From contig MU004183.1 of NCBI GenBank assembly GCA_010093605.1, positions 1,116,001 through 1,180,000 on the forward strand: DNA of 64,000 nt. Direction: 5' to 3'. Origin of the DNA: Lophium mytilinum (lineage: Eukaryota; Ascomycota; Dothideomycetes; Mytilinidiales; Mytilinidiaceae). Made by a program: the position numbers and the translations under genes. This document shows, piece after piece, positions 1-11,298 of this stretch (position 1 is its first letter; every line of letters starts with the position of its first letter). The notes below the pieces were generated by a model. The model worked only from the letters and a program-made list of their open reading frames with translations, did no database searches and was not told where the DNA came from.

Positions 1-153
1 GCACTGGAATCTGAAACCCTACAAGGTCAAACAGCCACCCGCATCGTTGGCGCCGCCAAACAACTCGTCACAACCGCCGGCTTAGACGCAAACCAGCTAC
101 TCGCAAATCTATCACCGGAAACACAGCAGACAGTGCGAGCTTTCTTTGGCTAG
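1..153 (+). CDS. 3' end of an unidentified protein gene
   Basis: The window opens inside a coding frame. Frame 1 is open from base 1 and ends at a TAG at 151-153, giving 50 C-terminal residues that finish in LSPETQQTVRAFFG. The composition (Leu/Ala/Thr-rich, helix-forming, ending in a short polar helix) would suit the last helices of a HEAT- or ARM-repeat protein such as a karyopherin. That is a guess from texture, not a recognised match. The start and all conserved domains lie to the left of the window. Confidence 0.6.
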   Translation, partial: ALESETLQGQTATRIVGAAKQLVTTAGLDANQLLANLSPETQQTVRAFFG

Positions 154-1258
154 ACGGCATCTTTTAGCTCTTATACCCATCTGAAGCAGCGGCCAAATGT
201 CGAGACGAGTTGGAAACGAATCATGGACGGATTGACGAGTGATGTCGGCTGGGTCGGGTAGATGGATGGGTCGGGTCGGAGCATCTTTGGGATCGGGGCG
301 GGCATTCTGGAATGTTTACTGTACTTTCCTTCTTTCCTGCACTAAACTGAGCTTAGACAACCTATTCGATATCTTGGACAAAATCTTCTCATGTGTGGGT
401 TTTAGCTAGTAAAACTAATTCTACCTTTAGCGCTTCGGCCGGTTAACGATCGATCGTCTTTACCTTGACAAACCTTGCCTTTCCTATTGGATCTTGGAGG
501 ATATGTCTGAGGTCGCCTATACAATAGCGTTTCAACTTTTATTGCATCTATCACTGACTTCATCTACGATGTGCAACAGTTGACATGTTATCTAGATGAT
601 GGGAATACTACTGGCGCCCTCCCAGACCCAATGTACCCAAATTCCTCAGCCTGATTCAAGGGTTTACATGTTGTCCAGATTTTTGAGGGTCCATTGAAGC
701 AACTCCAGGCTGTACAGATCAATCGAAACGTAAGGTCGTCGCCAGCAACCTATTCAAGACGTGAGAAGCATTCCCAGTCGTCGAGCTCCGAAGTGCCTTA
801 CTAGGGGCACCTCCGGACGTTGCAATTAGGTGCTGAAATCAACTTAAACCACTGATTCTTGTTCCATCATACATCTTGATCGGCTAATGCTCATTCATTT
901 ACGGCTTGATCGTTTCTATAGCTGTCGAATAATGGCACCCAATATATTTCGTGTCCGACTACATAGATCAACTTCTAGCATTTGACCCAACCAGGTTTTT
1001 GTCAAGACTTTTGTCTCCTAGCTTTCAAAGTCAGAGATTCATCCATACGATCCGCGGATAACAAAATACCATTTTCCAGCCAACTCCACGGTCTATGCAA
1101 AAGACATCCTCCCACGTCACATGAAGACGACTTGAATCCAGTCAGCCGATCTAAGGTATCCCTCCAAAGTCAAAATAACTCCAGAACTCCAACCATGAGC
1201 CAGATGGTAGGTAGCATGCCAAAACTGTAATCTCCAAACCAAAAAAATGCTTTTGAAC
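154..1258. other. Convergent intergenic region
   Basis: This 1.1 kb lies between two gene ends that face each other, so it should hold two 3' UTRs and terminators. The only long open frame (982-1230, +) is Ser/Pro-rich with no conserved look, and I do not support it as a gene. I see no repeat, RNA gene or transposon. Confidence 0.6.
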
Positions 1259-2839
1259 TCATCTGATATCGAGTTGAAACGGTTTAAACTTCCCGCCGAT
1301 GGCACCACATTGTGGACATCGTGAGATGCGTCCTCGGCTCTGTGCGCTTACTAATACGTCGACGCAGTCTTGACACAGCCCACATATGCATTCTGTGCAA
1401 GCATAGCTTTCCTTGAGAATGGACAGTCGGCGGCAAGCTGCACAGTATATCTGTACAGGTTGCAGGAACATGGGGGAAGAATCCGAGAGACCCTGGGCGG
1501 TCATGTGGAAATTCTGACCAGACTGAATTGACTCAATCGACGATTCGACGGAAGGGAATGGCTGAAGGTCGTTGTGTTCCGGCAGCGGCGGCGGCGTCAG
1601 CGTGTTCTGCAATGGAGATGCAGTGTAGGATTGGAACTGAGACGCAATGTATGGGGGCAGGGACGCTCGGTTAAGCAAGTGTGGGGAGTGGTGGGGCGAG
1701 CCAGGTATCTGGGAATTATGGTCAGATATAAGCTTTCAACGGGGGAATAAATATGTAGGACTTACAGGCGTAAGGTCTCGGCTGTCCTCTTCGGTTGCTG
1801 AAGCTGCTGCGTCAATCAGATCCTCCCACCTCTTGCCGTATATAGCTGCAGCCGTCTGTGGCTCGGCCGAGAATGCCTTCCTGTCATGGCTCATTCTGCG
1901 AGCGTGCTCTTTGGATTTTGTTCGTTCATGCTTTGGCTTGCGAGCATTCTGTCCTACAGAGTTTTTGCGGGGTCGGTTAGGTTTTATAGAGCGAGGAATA
2001 GGAGGGAGCGTCGATGAGCGGCCGGGAGGAGACCGCGCTAACGACGAAGGCAGTAGCTCTCGCTGTAGTGCAGCTGAAGTATAGTATGGTTCGTCAGCAT
2101 TGAAGTGTTGTTCCTGGGTGGTGGGTGCAAATCGCGCTCGAGGCTTATAGACCTTCGACTCGGGCTCGGAGTAGGCATCCTATAGCAGCAAACGAGTTAG
2201 CTGTGTATAGTCAGTGCTTTGGGAGATTTCATACTGGTTCGGAGTCCCAATCGAAGTCTGGACGATGCGTGTGCAGTGCTGCTAGTGCTGCTGCTGCGCT
2301 TGCGGCGGGTAGTAACGAACCTCGACGCATCTCGTCCGAGGTCCGCGGCGTGGTGGAGCTGTAGCCATCGTTGTAGAAGGCATTGATGTCATTGGCATAA
2401 CCTTGCTTGCTTGTCAACCGTCTGGCAGTGTTGAGAGGAGGCCATATACGGACCTAACGGGCCTCCGGACGACGCATTTGGCGGTGGTGGGGGAGGTCGC
2501 TCCGAAGGTGGAGTGTTGACCATCAATGTAAAGCTCTCCTCGGTCGCTGGCAGCTTTGAGATGTAGTGCTCAGGATGCGCACGGCGGATGTGCTCCTGCA
2601 TGGAGCGATATCGTTTCTCCTGCGCGGCACAAATTGGTTACTCCAAATGCTTGAGGGTCATGCTTGAATGCCAATGACGTGCGAAACAGCAGAAAGCAGT
2701 GAGAGAGCTTTAAGGGAGCACTCACGCCGGTGCAGCGCTTCCTACAACCCGACCCATCGTGGTTCTTCAGCGGACACACGACGACGTTGTTCTCATCCGA
2801 CACGGAGAAGGAGGAGGTCAGGGAGGCGCGAGGCGGCAT
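1259..2839 (-). CDS. Zinc-finger plus RING-like protein, conserved in filamentous fungi
   Basis: Model of five exons on the minus strand: 2839-2726, 2619-2459, 2409-2235, 2179-1766 and 1708-1259, giving 437 residues. The N-terminus carries a C2H2-like finger (C22, C32/C36, H48, H53, with RAHPEHY after it). The C-terminus (about 377-427) carries paired CxxC knuckles typical of a RING/U-box-like zinc-binding domain and ends KFKPFQLDIR. The middle is low-complexity and basic. I recognise this architecture from uncharacterised Pezizomycotina proteins, but no function is established. The second intron (2458-2410, donor GTTAGG) is the least certain junction; it was chosen because it restores the frame. 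An ATG at 2992 is also in frame, but the residues between the two look non-conserved, so 2839 is preferred. Confidence 0.85.
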
Positions 2840-4513
2840 AGCAAAGCTTGCTGCCGCACGGACGGGCCCTGTGGCGGGGCGATGCAGTGCAAAGGTGGAG
2901 GGTGGTTGCAGGACAGCAGATTGAACAGCACAGCTCGCAGGAGCGGACTCCGGGAGCTCAAGGGAAGGTGGATGGTGCAGCACAAGCTTCAAGCTTCAAG
3001 CTTCAAAAGGAGCCGGGAATGTGGGCAGATGGTGAGGGGAGAGGCGGAGGGCTTGGTGGGGTAGGTTGCTACCGGGGGCTCACAGCTGAAGCTCCAGCGC
3101 GCCCAATTGCCGTCGACAATTAGCATATTCAGGCTGCTCGTTACCACCAACTCTGCGTGCGAGCTGTGCCTGACAGCTGTTTCAGCGCACGCTGCCCTTC
3201 TTCCTTAAAACAGTGTCCGCGCCGCCGTTGGGCAACATCGCAGGTCGAGGGCGAGCTGCGTCTGGCAAGCAGCTTGAAAGAACAAACAAAGGCTCGAGGA
3301 CTCCGGGCTTCGCCGAGGCCGCGTCCAAAGTCGGAGCTACCATGCGCCTGGTATACAGCTCGTTGGTCGCCTTGTTATTTTACGCTCGCAGTCGTCGTGG
3401 GACAACTCAGAAATGGACCGTGCACAACACTTCAACACCATTACCCCTCAAGGTTAACTTTCTACGACCAAACCTTGCAGATGGTTAGATCGGCTGCTTG
3501 GGTATATTCGTGTGAAATTTCAACCTGGTGCGGTGTTTGACCGTGTAGATAAATGTCAGTGACCACAATTCAGCGAAAGGGCCGACTTAGTCAGCACATG
3601 TCCCGCCAACTGGAATTCTGTCTGACCTGAAGTAGATGCAACGTTAGCTTGAGCCAGGGCGCGGAGTTAGAGGGGTTCCGCAAGGGGCTTGCATTAGCAG
3701 GTTTGTGGTCGACTCTCTTGTGCTTCCATGGGTCGCTCCAGAGCTGACGAAGAGCACACGTTAGCTGAGCTTGAGTCGTGCGTCGCCGCGTAGGGTTCAG
3801 CTGAGTTGAACCTCGGGAGGCAAATCTTGGAACGCTGGACTGTTCTCCAAGGACCTTGGAGTAACTCGGCTTGGCGCTTGGAATGTAGTCCAATCCGTGC
3901 TCCTCTGGCTGCCGCATGCAGGCGGCCATGATGAAAGCACGGCAGATGGGGCCAATAGTGGTGGAATCCGTTGCCGGGATGAGGCGTTTCGTTGTTTCGG
4001 CCCGCCAATTCACGACTTCGACAGAAGGGGCAGCCATTATTGGGTCCGTGAGCCGCTTGGTGATGCTTGAGGAGGGTGCCGCCAGAGCCAAAGCTGGATA
4101 CGACATCGAGGAGGTCGAGATAGACTCAAACAGCGCGGAGACGCGGCAAGGCGTCCCCAAGACTCTGCAGCGGCGTCTTTAAGGCGGGAGGCGTCTGCTC
4201 GTCAGCATGCTGAACGCTGCATATTTTTAACTTTCTTCCCACGGATCTCGCGCCGCCCTGCTGCTCGTTTCCACTCCCCTCTTCCGGGCGTTTCACATCG
4301 CCTCCAGCTGCCGTCCCGCCGGTGTGGCGCCCAAAGCCTTCATCCCCGGGGCCTCAGATGGCAAGTCGACGCTGCATCTCCAGCCCTGTGCAGGCTCGAG
4401 TGTCCCTTTCTGTTGCCCCCGGCCAGTCTCCGACTTCACTTATCCCCTCTCTCGCTCCCGCTTATCTGCATGGCCTGTTTCCACCTTTCAAGTCTCCCTC
4501 TGCGTGAGAAGAC
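2840..4513. other. Divergent intergenic region between the zinc-finger and MBL-fold genes
   Basis: 1.7 kb that must contain the promoters of both flanking genes. It holds three perfect head-to-tail copies of AAGCTTC at 2984-3004. It also holds overlapping open frames on both strands (3591-4160 minus, 189 codons; 3916-4182 plus, 88 codons), neither with recognisable domains. One of these could be a real short gene, but the sequence gives no way to choose. Confidence 0.5.
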
Positions 4514-5596
4514 ATGTCGTTGACTGTGAAAGCCTTAAACGGTGATACAAGCTTCCTCCTCACATTCTCGCCTCCTGTTGCACCGCTCTCGTCCCCAGGT
4601 CTCTTCCCTGGATCTTTCACTCTGCTCATAGACCCGTTCCTGTGCGGCTCAGCCAAGATCCTCAGCTCCAAGTTCTCCATATCAAAGCATATAACCAAGC
4701 CATGTATAGACTCATTGACGGAGCTAGACCAAGAGCCCGATATCATCTTGATATCTCAAGATAAGCCCGACCATTGCCACGAGGAAACGCTCCGCCAGCT
4801 TCCGCCAGATTGCCAGTCTACTATACTTGCGAGTCCTGCTGCCGCGAGGAAGATTCGAGGATGGCAGCACTTCGCACCAAGTCAGGTGCTCTCCATGGAC
4901 AGATTCTCGGAATCAGACCAGTCTTCGATCTTTCGTATGACACTACCAGCCTTTTCTCCAAGAGGCTCCCCAGGTGAAGTGACCGTAGCGTTCATGCCCG
5001 CTAGAAGGGACATATCCGGTTTGCATAACGCTGTGGGCGTGACGTATCGGCCGCCATGTAGTGTTCTGTCTGCCTCTCTAGGATCTTATATGGACCTACC
5101 TCCGACTCCGCCAGCATCACCTCGCTCGCCGAGAACCATCTCAGCTGGCCCTCGTACCATCGTGCCGTCCCCATACAATGACAGAGAGAAGACGGTGTCG
5201 GTGTTATACTCTCCACACGGCGTATCCTACGAGATCATCCGGCCATACGCATCATCCCATCTCGTCTCCGAGTCCGCCCTCCCCCTGGATCTCCTCATGC
5301 ACTCCTTCGACCGTGTCACCAACCCAATCTACCTTGGGGGCAACATCGCAGCCGGCTCGCCTGGCGGTGTGGAAATTGCCCGTAATCTCCTCGCCAAGGC
5401 ATGGATCAGCGCTCACGATGCCGACAAGATCAACAAGGGGGTATCTGTGAAGCAAATCCGGATGCGGAAGTTTGGCCTGGATGAAATCAAGAGGATGCTT
5501 GTTGGCGGAGATAAATTGCCGGGGCCTAGCGTGTCCATCCAGACGAACGTCGTTAGCCTTCCTGCAGGCGAGGAGTTCCGCATCGAGAGGGGATGA
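4514..5596 (+). CDS. Metallo-beta-lactamase-fold protein with degenerate metal site
   Basis: Single exon of 360 residues. The N-terminal half has the beta-lactamase-superfamily layout: a strand-rich start, then LLIDPFLCG (about 37-45), then DIILISQDKPDHCHEETL (76-93). That last segment sits where the family carries T/S-H-x-H-x-D-H. Here the first two His are replaced by Gln82 and Lys84, while Asp86 and His87 remain. A Pro/Ser-rich insertion lies around 195-220. The UlaG-like branch is the closest fit. With half the metal ligands gone, hydrolase activity is doubtful and a non-catalytic role is possible. I know similar uncharacterised proteins from other ascomycetes. Confidence 0.8.
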   Translation: MSLTVKALNGDTSFLLTFSPPVAPLSSPGLFPGSFTLLIDPFLCGSAKILSSKFSISKHITKPCIDSLTELDQEPDIILISQDKPDHCHEETLRQLPPDCQSTILASPAAARKIRGWQHFAPSQVLSMDRFSESDQSSIFRMTLPAFSPRGSPGEVTVAFMPARRDISGLHNAVGVTYRPPCSVLSASLGSYMDLPPTPPASPRSPRTISAGPRTIVPSPYNDREKTVSVLYSPHGVSYEIIRPYASSHLVSESALPLDLLMHSFDRVTNPIYLGGNIAAGSPGGVEIARNLLAKAWISAHDADKINKGVSVKQIRMRKFGLDEIKRMLVGGDKLPGPSVSIQTNVVSLPAGEEFRIERG

Positions 5597-6402
5597 AGCA
5601 ATATGTCAACGCGACACATGTTCTCGAGCCTACCATACGTGGAAGATACACGAGGCCACGTAAGGATTCATTTTTGACCACTATATCATAATCTCGACCG
5701 ATCCGACCCGTCCAACCCATTCTTTTCATCCATCACAACCGCCACCACTCCAACCAGTTTTGCCAGCACAAAGTGCGGAATTCTTCTTCATACCCCCGGA
5801 CAAGCCGAGGCATACAATGAAAAATGGGTGGTTGCTTTATGCCGAAGCAAACGCGCAACCAAGCGCCAGACCACGCAATAAACCATTGCACATGCGGCAC
5901 CAGAGGGCGAGTCTGGTGTGCATGGTCTGAGTAAGGAATCGAACCTTGAATGTCGCAGTCCCAGATGCCAGAAGGCAGAGAGAGGCGGTTGTCACGCTAT
6001 TTCCCAGGGGAGACGCGGAACGTGCCACCGGCACGACCGATCGGCATCCTTTGACCAGACGTGAGGGAGCGCTGGGCAGGTTAGCAGTGGTGATGAGGAT
6101 GGTGATGCGGATGACTTACGACGCCCATGAAGGAGAAAGGAAGAGGACAGCAGGCGGACGGGAAGATATAGGGAGTGTGCGTTGCTGAGTAAGGGGTTCC
6201 GTAGGACTGTGAGACCTATCAGGCGTCTGGACAGGTTCAACCATGGATCACTTGATGGAATAGGAACAGGCACATACTCGGGAACATCTAGATATCCAAT
6301 TAAAACAGGATCGATGCGAATTCATTCACAAGCATCAATGCATGACAAGTCTCTTTGAAAGCTTCATACTCTATGCCGAATATATACATGACCTCACTGC
6401 CT
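5597..6402. other. Convergent intergenic region
   Basis: 800 bases between two converging genes. A perfect minus-strand tRNA B-box-like string (GGTTCGATTCC, reverse complement at 5936-5946) is present, but no cloverleaf folds around it. Open frames on both strands are short and unconvincing. Confidence 0.5.
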
Positions 6403-7367
6403 CTAATGCCCCTTGAACACCGGCTTCCGCTTCTCCCGAAACGCAACCAGCGCCTCGTCCCTATCTTTCGTCTTCACAACAACCTCATACATCGCATTCT
6501 CCGCCGTCTCGCCTCCAGCACACCCCTCCACTGCCTTCAGCGCCGCGTTTATAGCAATTGGCCCACCCTCACAAATCTCCCTCGCCAACTTGACCGCCTC
6601 CTCCAGCACCCGCTTCCGCGCCACCCCCGCCTCGCCCGCCTCTTCCGCTCGCACCTCTACCAGCCGGTCGCACAGTCCAAGGAAGTACGCCTCGCTCGCG
6701 GCAACCCGCCGGCCCGTGAGGATCATGTCGCGGGCGCGGGAGAGTCCAATAACGCCGGGCAGGCGGTAGGTCCCGCCGGCGCCGGGGATGATGCCGAGGC
6801 GGGTTTCGGGGAGGGCTACGATGGTGTTGGAGGCGAAAATGCGGAGGTGGGTAGTTAGGGCGAGCTCGAGGCCACCTCCAAACGCGGGTGCAGCGAGGGC
6901 GGAGATGGTGGGAATGGGGAGGGCGGCGATGGAGGCGAAGGTGCCGCGGAGGGATGTGAGGAAGTTCTTAGTGCTAGAGGAAGGGTGAGTGGAAGTTCGG
7001 AGGCTGGAGAGAGAAGACGGGCGTACTCTTCTGCGGTGAAGCCTGCCCGCTCTTTTAGATCAGCACCGGCGCAGAAGCTCGAGTCGACTTCACTAGCGAG
7101 GATCAGGGCTCTCGTTGAGCCCGATCCTCCTTCATCGTGAATGCTCGTGATGTGGTGGTTCAATTCAGCGAGCAATTGCTTCGAGATGGCATTGCGGGCT
7201 GCTGGGCGGTTTAGAGAGAGGATACGGATGCTCCCGCAGTGGGGGGCGGGGACACTGGTGACGTTGATCACCGGTGAGGCGGCTGGCGTGGAGTAGGCAT
7301 GTCGCTGTAGCTGCCTGAGCAGTATGTGGGCGCGAAAAGCAGGTCTGGGGGTGAGAGACGGAGACAT
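6403..7367 (-). CDS. Mitochondrial enoyl-CoA hydratase, methylglutaconyl-CoA hydratase-like
   Basis: Two exons, 7367-7027 and 6973-6403, give 303 residues; the 53-base intron joins GFTAED to TKNFLTSLRG. The crotonase signatures are in order: oxyanion-hole segment SSFCAGADLKER, then PAFGGGLELAL and ALPETRLGIIPGAGGTYRLP. The Glu of GGGLEL and the Glu of LPETRL occupy the two catalytic Glu positions of enoyl-CoA hydratase. The N-terminus (MSPSLTPRPAFRAHILLRQL, then RHAYS) is Arg-rich with no acid and looks like a mitochondrial presequence. AUH-type leucine degradation is the best guess, but short-chain beta-oxidation hydratase is possible. An ATG at 7439 is also in frame; the internal one gives the better presequence. 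Confidence 0.9.
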
Positions 7368-7705
7368 GGTGGTGAGGTGCAGCTCGAAATCCAGGGCCGC
7401 TTTCTCCACGACTCGGCAATTCGCGGCGAGCATCTTCACATCTTCACCGAGGGCGCAACCACCGTGCCACCCCTCTCCACCCTTGCTCCCTTAACCTGCA
7501 CAGGGTCTGCGGCCTGATCTAGAACGATATTGACCTGGCTGAGGGTCATTAACCGTATTCAACGCGTCGCCGAAGTCTCCCTCACGCGTCCTCCAACGTG
7601 TTTTCTTGATCTACTGCTTCAGATTGAAAACCATCAGATAATACGACGCTCCGACTGCTATTCAATTCCAGCTTCGACCGAGAGCTACTAATCTCGCTAC
7701 TGATA
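7368..7705. promoter_or_regulatory. Shared divergent promoter region
   Basis: 338 bases separate the start of the enoyl-CoA hydratase gene (minus) from that of the F-box gene (plus), so both promoters must lie here. I see no clear TATA box. Confidence 0.5.
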
Positions 7706-9242
7706 ATGGACCTACACGTGAGAGCTTGCAAGCCACTGGCTTCGGACAGAGGGTCAATCACCACCCTTCCTGTGGAGCTTTTGAGACTTATTGTTGGCCA
7801 TCTGGTGCCTGCGTGGAACATTTACCGGGTTGAAGAGAGAGCTAATCGTCAATTCGCACGGCTTGGCTCTAAGGAAAACCTCAAGAATGCAAACCTATCC
7901 CATTCCTGCTTTCGCCAATGGGTCCCAGAGTTCTTATTCCAGGACATGATCTTGAACATCCTATTACCTGGAATGTCTTCTCAACTCGAACGCCTATTGA
8001 TTGACCCTCTGGGTGCAAAGGTATCCAAGTATATCAGAAGCGTACAAGTGCAGGCACGTTAGATTACTCTGGCCACCACACTCGCCTAAACAAGCATTAA
8101 TCGTGAGGCTGCAGGTACCGCCCGCTATGCAAGCCGACTTCCGTTACGAAAGAGGGGTTTTTACCTTAGAAGACAACACGAAGATCAAGCTCTGCAATCA
8201 GCTTGGAGTCAAGAAAGTGGAAGACTTGACAGTCGAGCAGAAGGACTTCTGCGAGCAGTATCACGCCTACATGGTACAGCCTTTTCCCGACGACCCGCGC
8301 TGGTCCAGCCTGGCCTCTTTCGCCTACTCTTCTTGCAAGACGGTCTTACCTGTCCTTCCAAAGCTGGAGCACGTAGGGTGTGGCATCTGTCTTCCCGAGG
8401 ACTTTCCTACTCCAACATCAACCAATAGCTTTGTCAAGCGCTGGAGGAACAGTGTTGCCGCCGTCAACCCTGTCTATATCTATGACTTCGACGTCAACCT
8501 TGCTTGGATCAGCGGCATAGCACTACACTCTGTGCCCTTGCACGTCAAATCACTTGGTATGTCAGCGGCGAATCTCGCCACTCTCTCAAGTATGGTGACC
8601 GTAAATCGCATTCTTTCTACCATATGCAACATCCATAAGTTATCGCAGAACCCAGTTCATCGCGTAGGAACTATGGCCGTCACAGAACTCTCGCTCACTA
8701 TTGGTGGAATTCGAGGCACTCATGGTATCGATACGTGGGCCGGGAATACTGGCAGCATTGGAATGGTGAAATACTGGGCAGATGCGATCAATTTGCTCCC
8801 AAATCTCACATATCTTGCACTTGTTGGAGACAGAATGGAACTTCCCGGTGCCGAACAGATGAGCAACGACTTGGATCACGGCTGGATGACTTGGCTGTTC
8901 CGTTCCCTAGTGTCGTTGCGCCACCTCGAGAGCTTCAGCCTATATTATTTCACTATTACTCCTGAGACAATACCGCAGGTCTTCCAATCGATGTCAGAAT
9001 CTCTTCGCCATGTTTCGTTCCGTGATGTCTCCATTGATCTAGAGGATTCCAAGCACAACCACGCAAAACTCGGAAGCTGGAGTGAGCAGGTCGCCTGGCT
9101 GACGAAGCGCTTCCAATCTGCCAGGGTGATCATGAAGGGGTACCATATAGGAGAATTTTACACGAACGATAAAACCGACTCCAAAGATTACCCCGAGAGC
9201 CGTGCAGCTTTGGCGAAGCTTGGTGTGGAGTTTGAGGAGTGA
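7706..9242 (+). CDS. F-box domain protein
   Basis: Two exons, 7706-8047 and 8115-9242, give about 489 residues. The start of the protein has an F-box-like helix pair (ITTLPVELLRLIVGHLVP, then LKNANLSHSCFRQWVPEFLF, residues about 18-80). The rest is a leucine-rich fold-like region (ATLSSMV, LPNLTYLALVG, LRHLESFSLYYF, LRHVSFRDVSI) resembling the degenerate leucine-rich repeats of fungal F-box proteins. It is likely the substrate receptor of an SCF ubiquitin ligase with unknown targets. The donor could instead be at 8042, losing two residues; both options use the acceptor at 8114 and keep the frame. Confidence 0.75.
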
Positions 9243-10812
9243 CTGGTGGGAACTGGTCATGATGGTGGAACATCTGGCTGCTACGCACACGAATAGCGTA
9301 CATATCCTACCCTTCGTGTTTCTTTCTTCTTTTCGTTCTGTATCTGCTCATACGTCCCTAGAGAGCCCCCGGCTAGTCGTGTTTAAGCACTTGAGAAAGA
9401 CTAATCCAGGCAATATAAGCGCATCACAATATAAATATCAATCCGTCATGAGTCTATGCTCATGCTCTAGTACTGCACGTAACTTCTAATTGTTTTTCAC
9501 ACATCATCGCATTTCAGTAACAGCCGGCTGAATCTGAGCTGTCACCCCATATCAACTAGATACCGCGCCGTTTTGAAATGCCCCTGATGAGTTTCCTGCT
9601 TCTCCAAAGCGTGAACATCTCATCTCGTCCAGCCTCCCAAATTAGGTTTTCAAACATCGTGAAGCTAGTCGTTGAAACTACTGTGCTGTCTCTGCTGTCT
9701 CATTCGTTGCTCGACGTCGTAGACTTGGCCTCGCTTTTGACGTTTGTGATTCAACTTTGTTGTGACTTTAGGATTTGCTTCAACGGAGTGTTGAGTTTGA
9801 TCGACAAGCAATTTTTTGTGATACGAGGAATCCGATCTATAATTATTCTATTGCGTATCGCAGCAACACGGTTTAGGGATGCTCTTGTAAGTTCTGGCAA
9901 AATGGTCAATATGCATTCTCTACGCATTATCAACCTGGTCGTTGGATGAGAATTGAATGTGATATTATATTTCTGCCACTAGGTTCCTGGAGAAGAAGTC
10001 GACGTCGCACTTGGATCTCTATGTAGTGCCTATGTGGTTTTTGATCATTTTCGGCGCCTCAAAGCTGAGTTTTGGGAGCGCCGCTGATGCACTTGCGCTT
10101 GACGAGGTCGAGTTGTGCTGGTGGGTGATAATGCTGTATTGGTAGGTTGAGCCGCACTTTTGGACAAAGCTTTTCAGTTTATGATATACCGGGGGATGTA
10201 ACTTATTGTGCTAGTAGCATGTGTTGCTTCATAGGTTAAGAAAGTATATTTGTCTCTTTTTGTAGATATATGGTGCTAGCCTCCCTGTTCTCTCATATTC
10301 GCTTTTCTGACAATTCGTCCTTCTTTCTAACTCGTTCGCCACTTTGAATTTGTGATATTATGATGTGAAGTTGAGGATTGACATCGGTAAGAGCTTGACT
10401 TAGAAATCGCTCTAAGGTGTTCCTCAAGGGAGCAAAGACATCGTAGAGCTAACCTGCCCGCTCAGTCTTATTCCGAGTTATATGGAATCAATAAACTGGA
10501 CGACCTGTGCACTGAAGACTGTTCCATGAAAGCAGGAGACCTTACATTGACCTGTCCGAGATCAATCACTGCGCTTTCCGACAAGCGTGGAACCGACAAG
10601 CTCCGAAGGCAGTCGCGAGCTGAGCGCAGAAGTAAAATAATCCGACTCGTAGGGATGAACTCACCTGCAGTCGAACCAGCAGATATACTCACGCTTGTTG
10701 ATATATTACCGCATTCCTCTACGCATGCATAATTGACGACTACTTCCTACCAGATATACGATTGCTACGAAGGCATATAGGAACCTTTGCGCATCATCTC
10801 ACTCTTCGGACT
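9243..10812. other. Intergenic region, no supported gene
   Basis: About 1.6 kb. Bases 9560-10350 are T-rich on the plus strand, with a 123-codon hydrophobic open frame (9578-9949) that looks accidental. Short open frames on both strands between 10468 and 10732 have no recognisable features. No repeat or RNA gene was seen. Confidence 0.5.
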
Positions 10813-11176
10813 ATGTGCTGGCCTTTCTCAAGACTCCGACACAGCGAGAAGGCGCAACAGATTGCTTGTGTCACGGAAGAACCAGCACCAAGACTGGAGC
10901 TGCTGTGGAAGGCTAAGGGCGAGGGCTCTACGCATCTGAGAATCGACGAATTGTTCGACAACGGTATCACGTTTCCGGCGAAAGCAAGGCTCTCGAAAGG
11001 TGTGTCGTTATATCTATAGAGATCTTGGTGATCGGTTCTGACCACGGCCACAACTGCTAGAATCGAGCTCAGAGACAGCTGATCGACGGCGAAGCAAGTT
11101 CAAAGAGAATCTCACGGATCATGGCATCGCGGAAAAGACAGTCAGTCTACGCTTCTGTGTATTTCAAAGGAAGTGA
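10813..11176 (+). CDS. Small two-exon orphan protein, 100 residues
   Basis: Exon 1 is 10813-10999 and exon 2 is 11061-11176. The 61-base intron has donor GTGTGT, branch-like TTCTGAC and acceptor CTAG. The spliced frame reads like real protein across the junction: it begins MCWPFSRLRH, passes RLELLWKAKGEGSTHLRIDELFD and ends TVSLRFCVFQRK. The middle after the junction (DRRRSKFKENL) is basic and helical. An upstream in-frame ATG at 10762 would add 17 residues. I do not recognise the family. There is no signal peptide or membrane segment. The gene converges with the GRASP gene 122 bases away. Confidence 0.5.
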
Positions 11177-11298
11177 CACGCTGATCGAACTTAGACATCA
11201 TGAATCTCACGAAGCTTGCGCGCAACGACAAACCTCGAAATTCTCTTTGGCCCCCACATCCGCCTACTTTACAAGCACCAGCGTTACGACCCCGCTGC

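Noticed and set aside
3591-4160. 189-codon minus-strand frame as a gene
   Set aside because: No domain, Ser/Pro-biased, and overlaps an equally open plus-strand frame. Kept only as a remark on the intergenic region.
5936-5946. Perfect B-box-like string on the minus strand suggesting a tRNA gene
   Set aside because: The T stem pairs only in part, no anticodon arm folds at the right distance, and the acceptor candidate at about 6054-6060 is too far away.
9578-9949. 123-codon hydrophobic frame as a membrane protein
   Set aside because: Hydrophobicity follows from T-rich DNA. There is no clear helix pattern or flanking splice sites.
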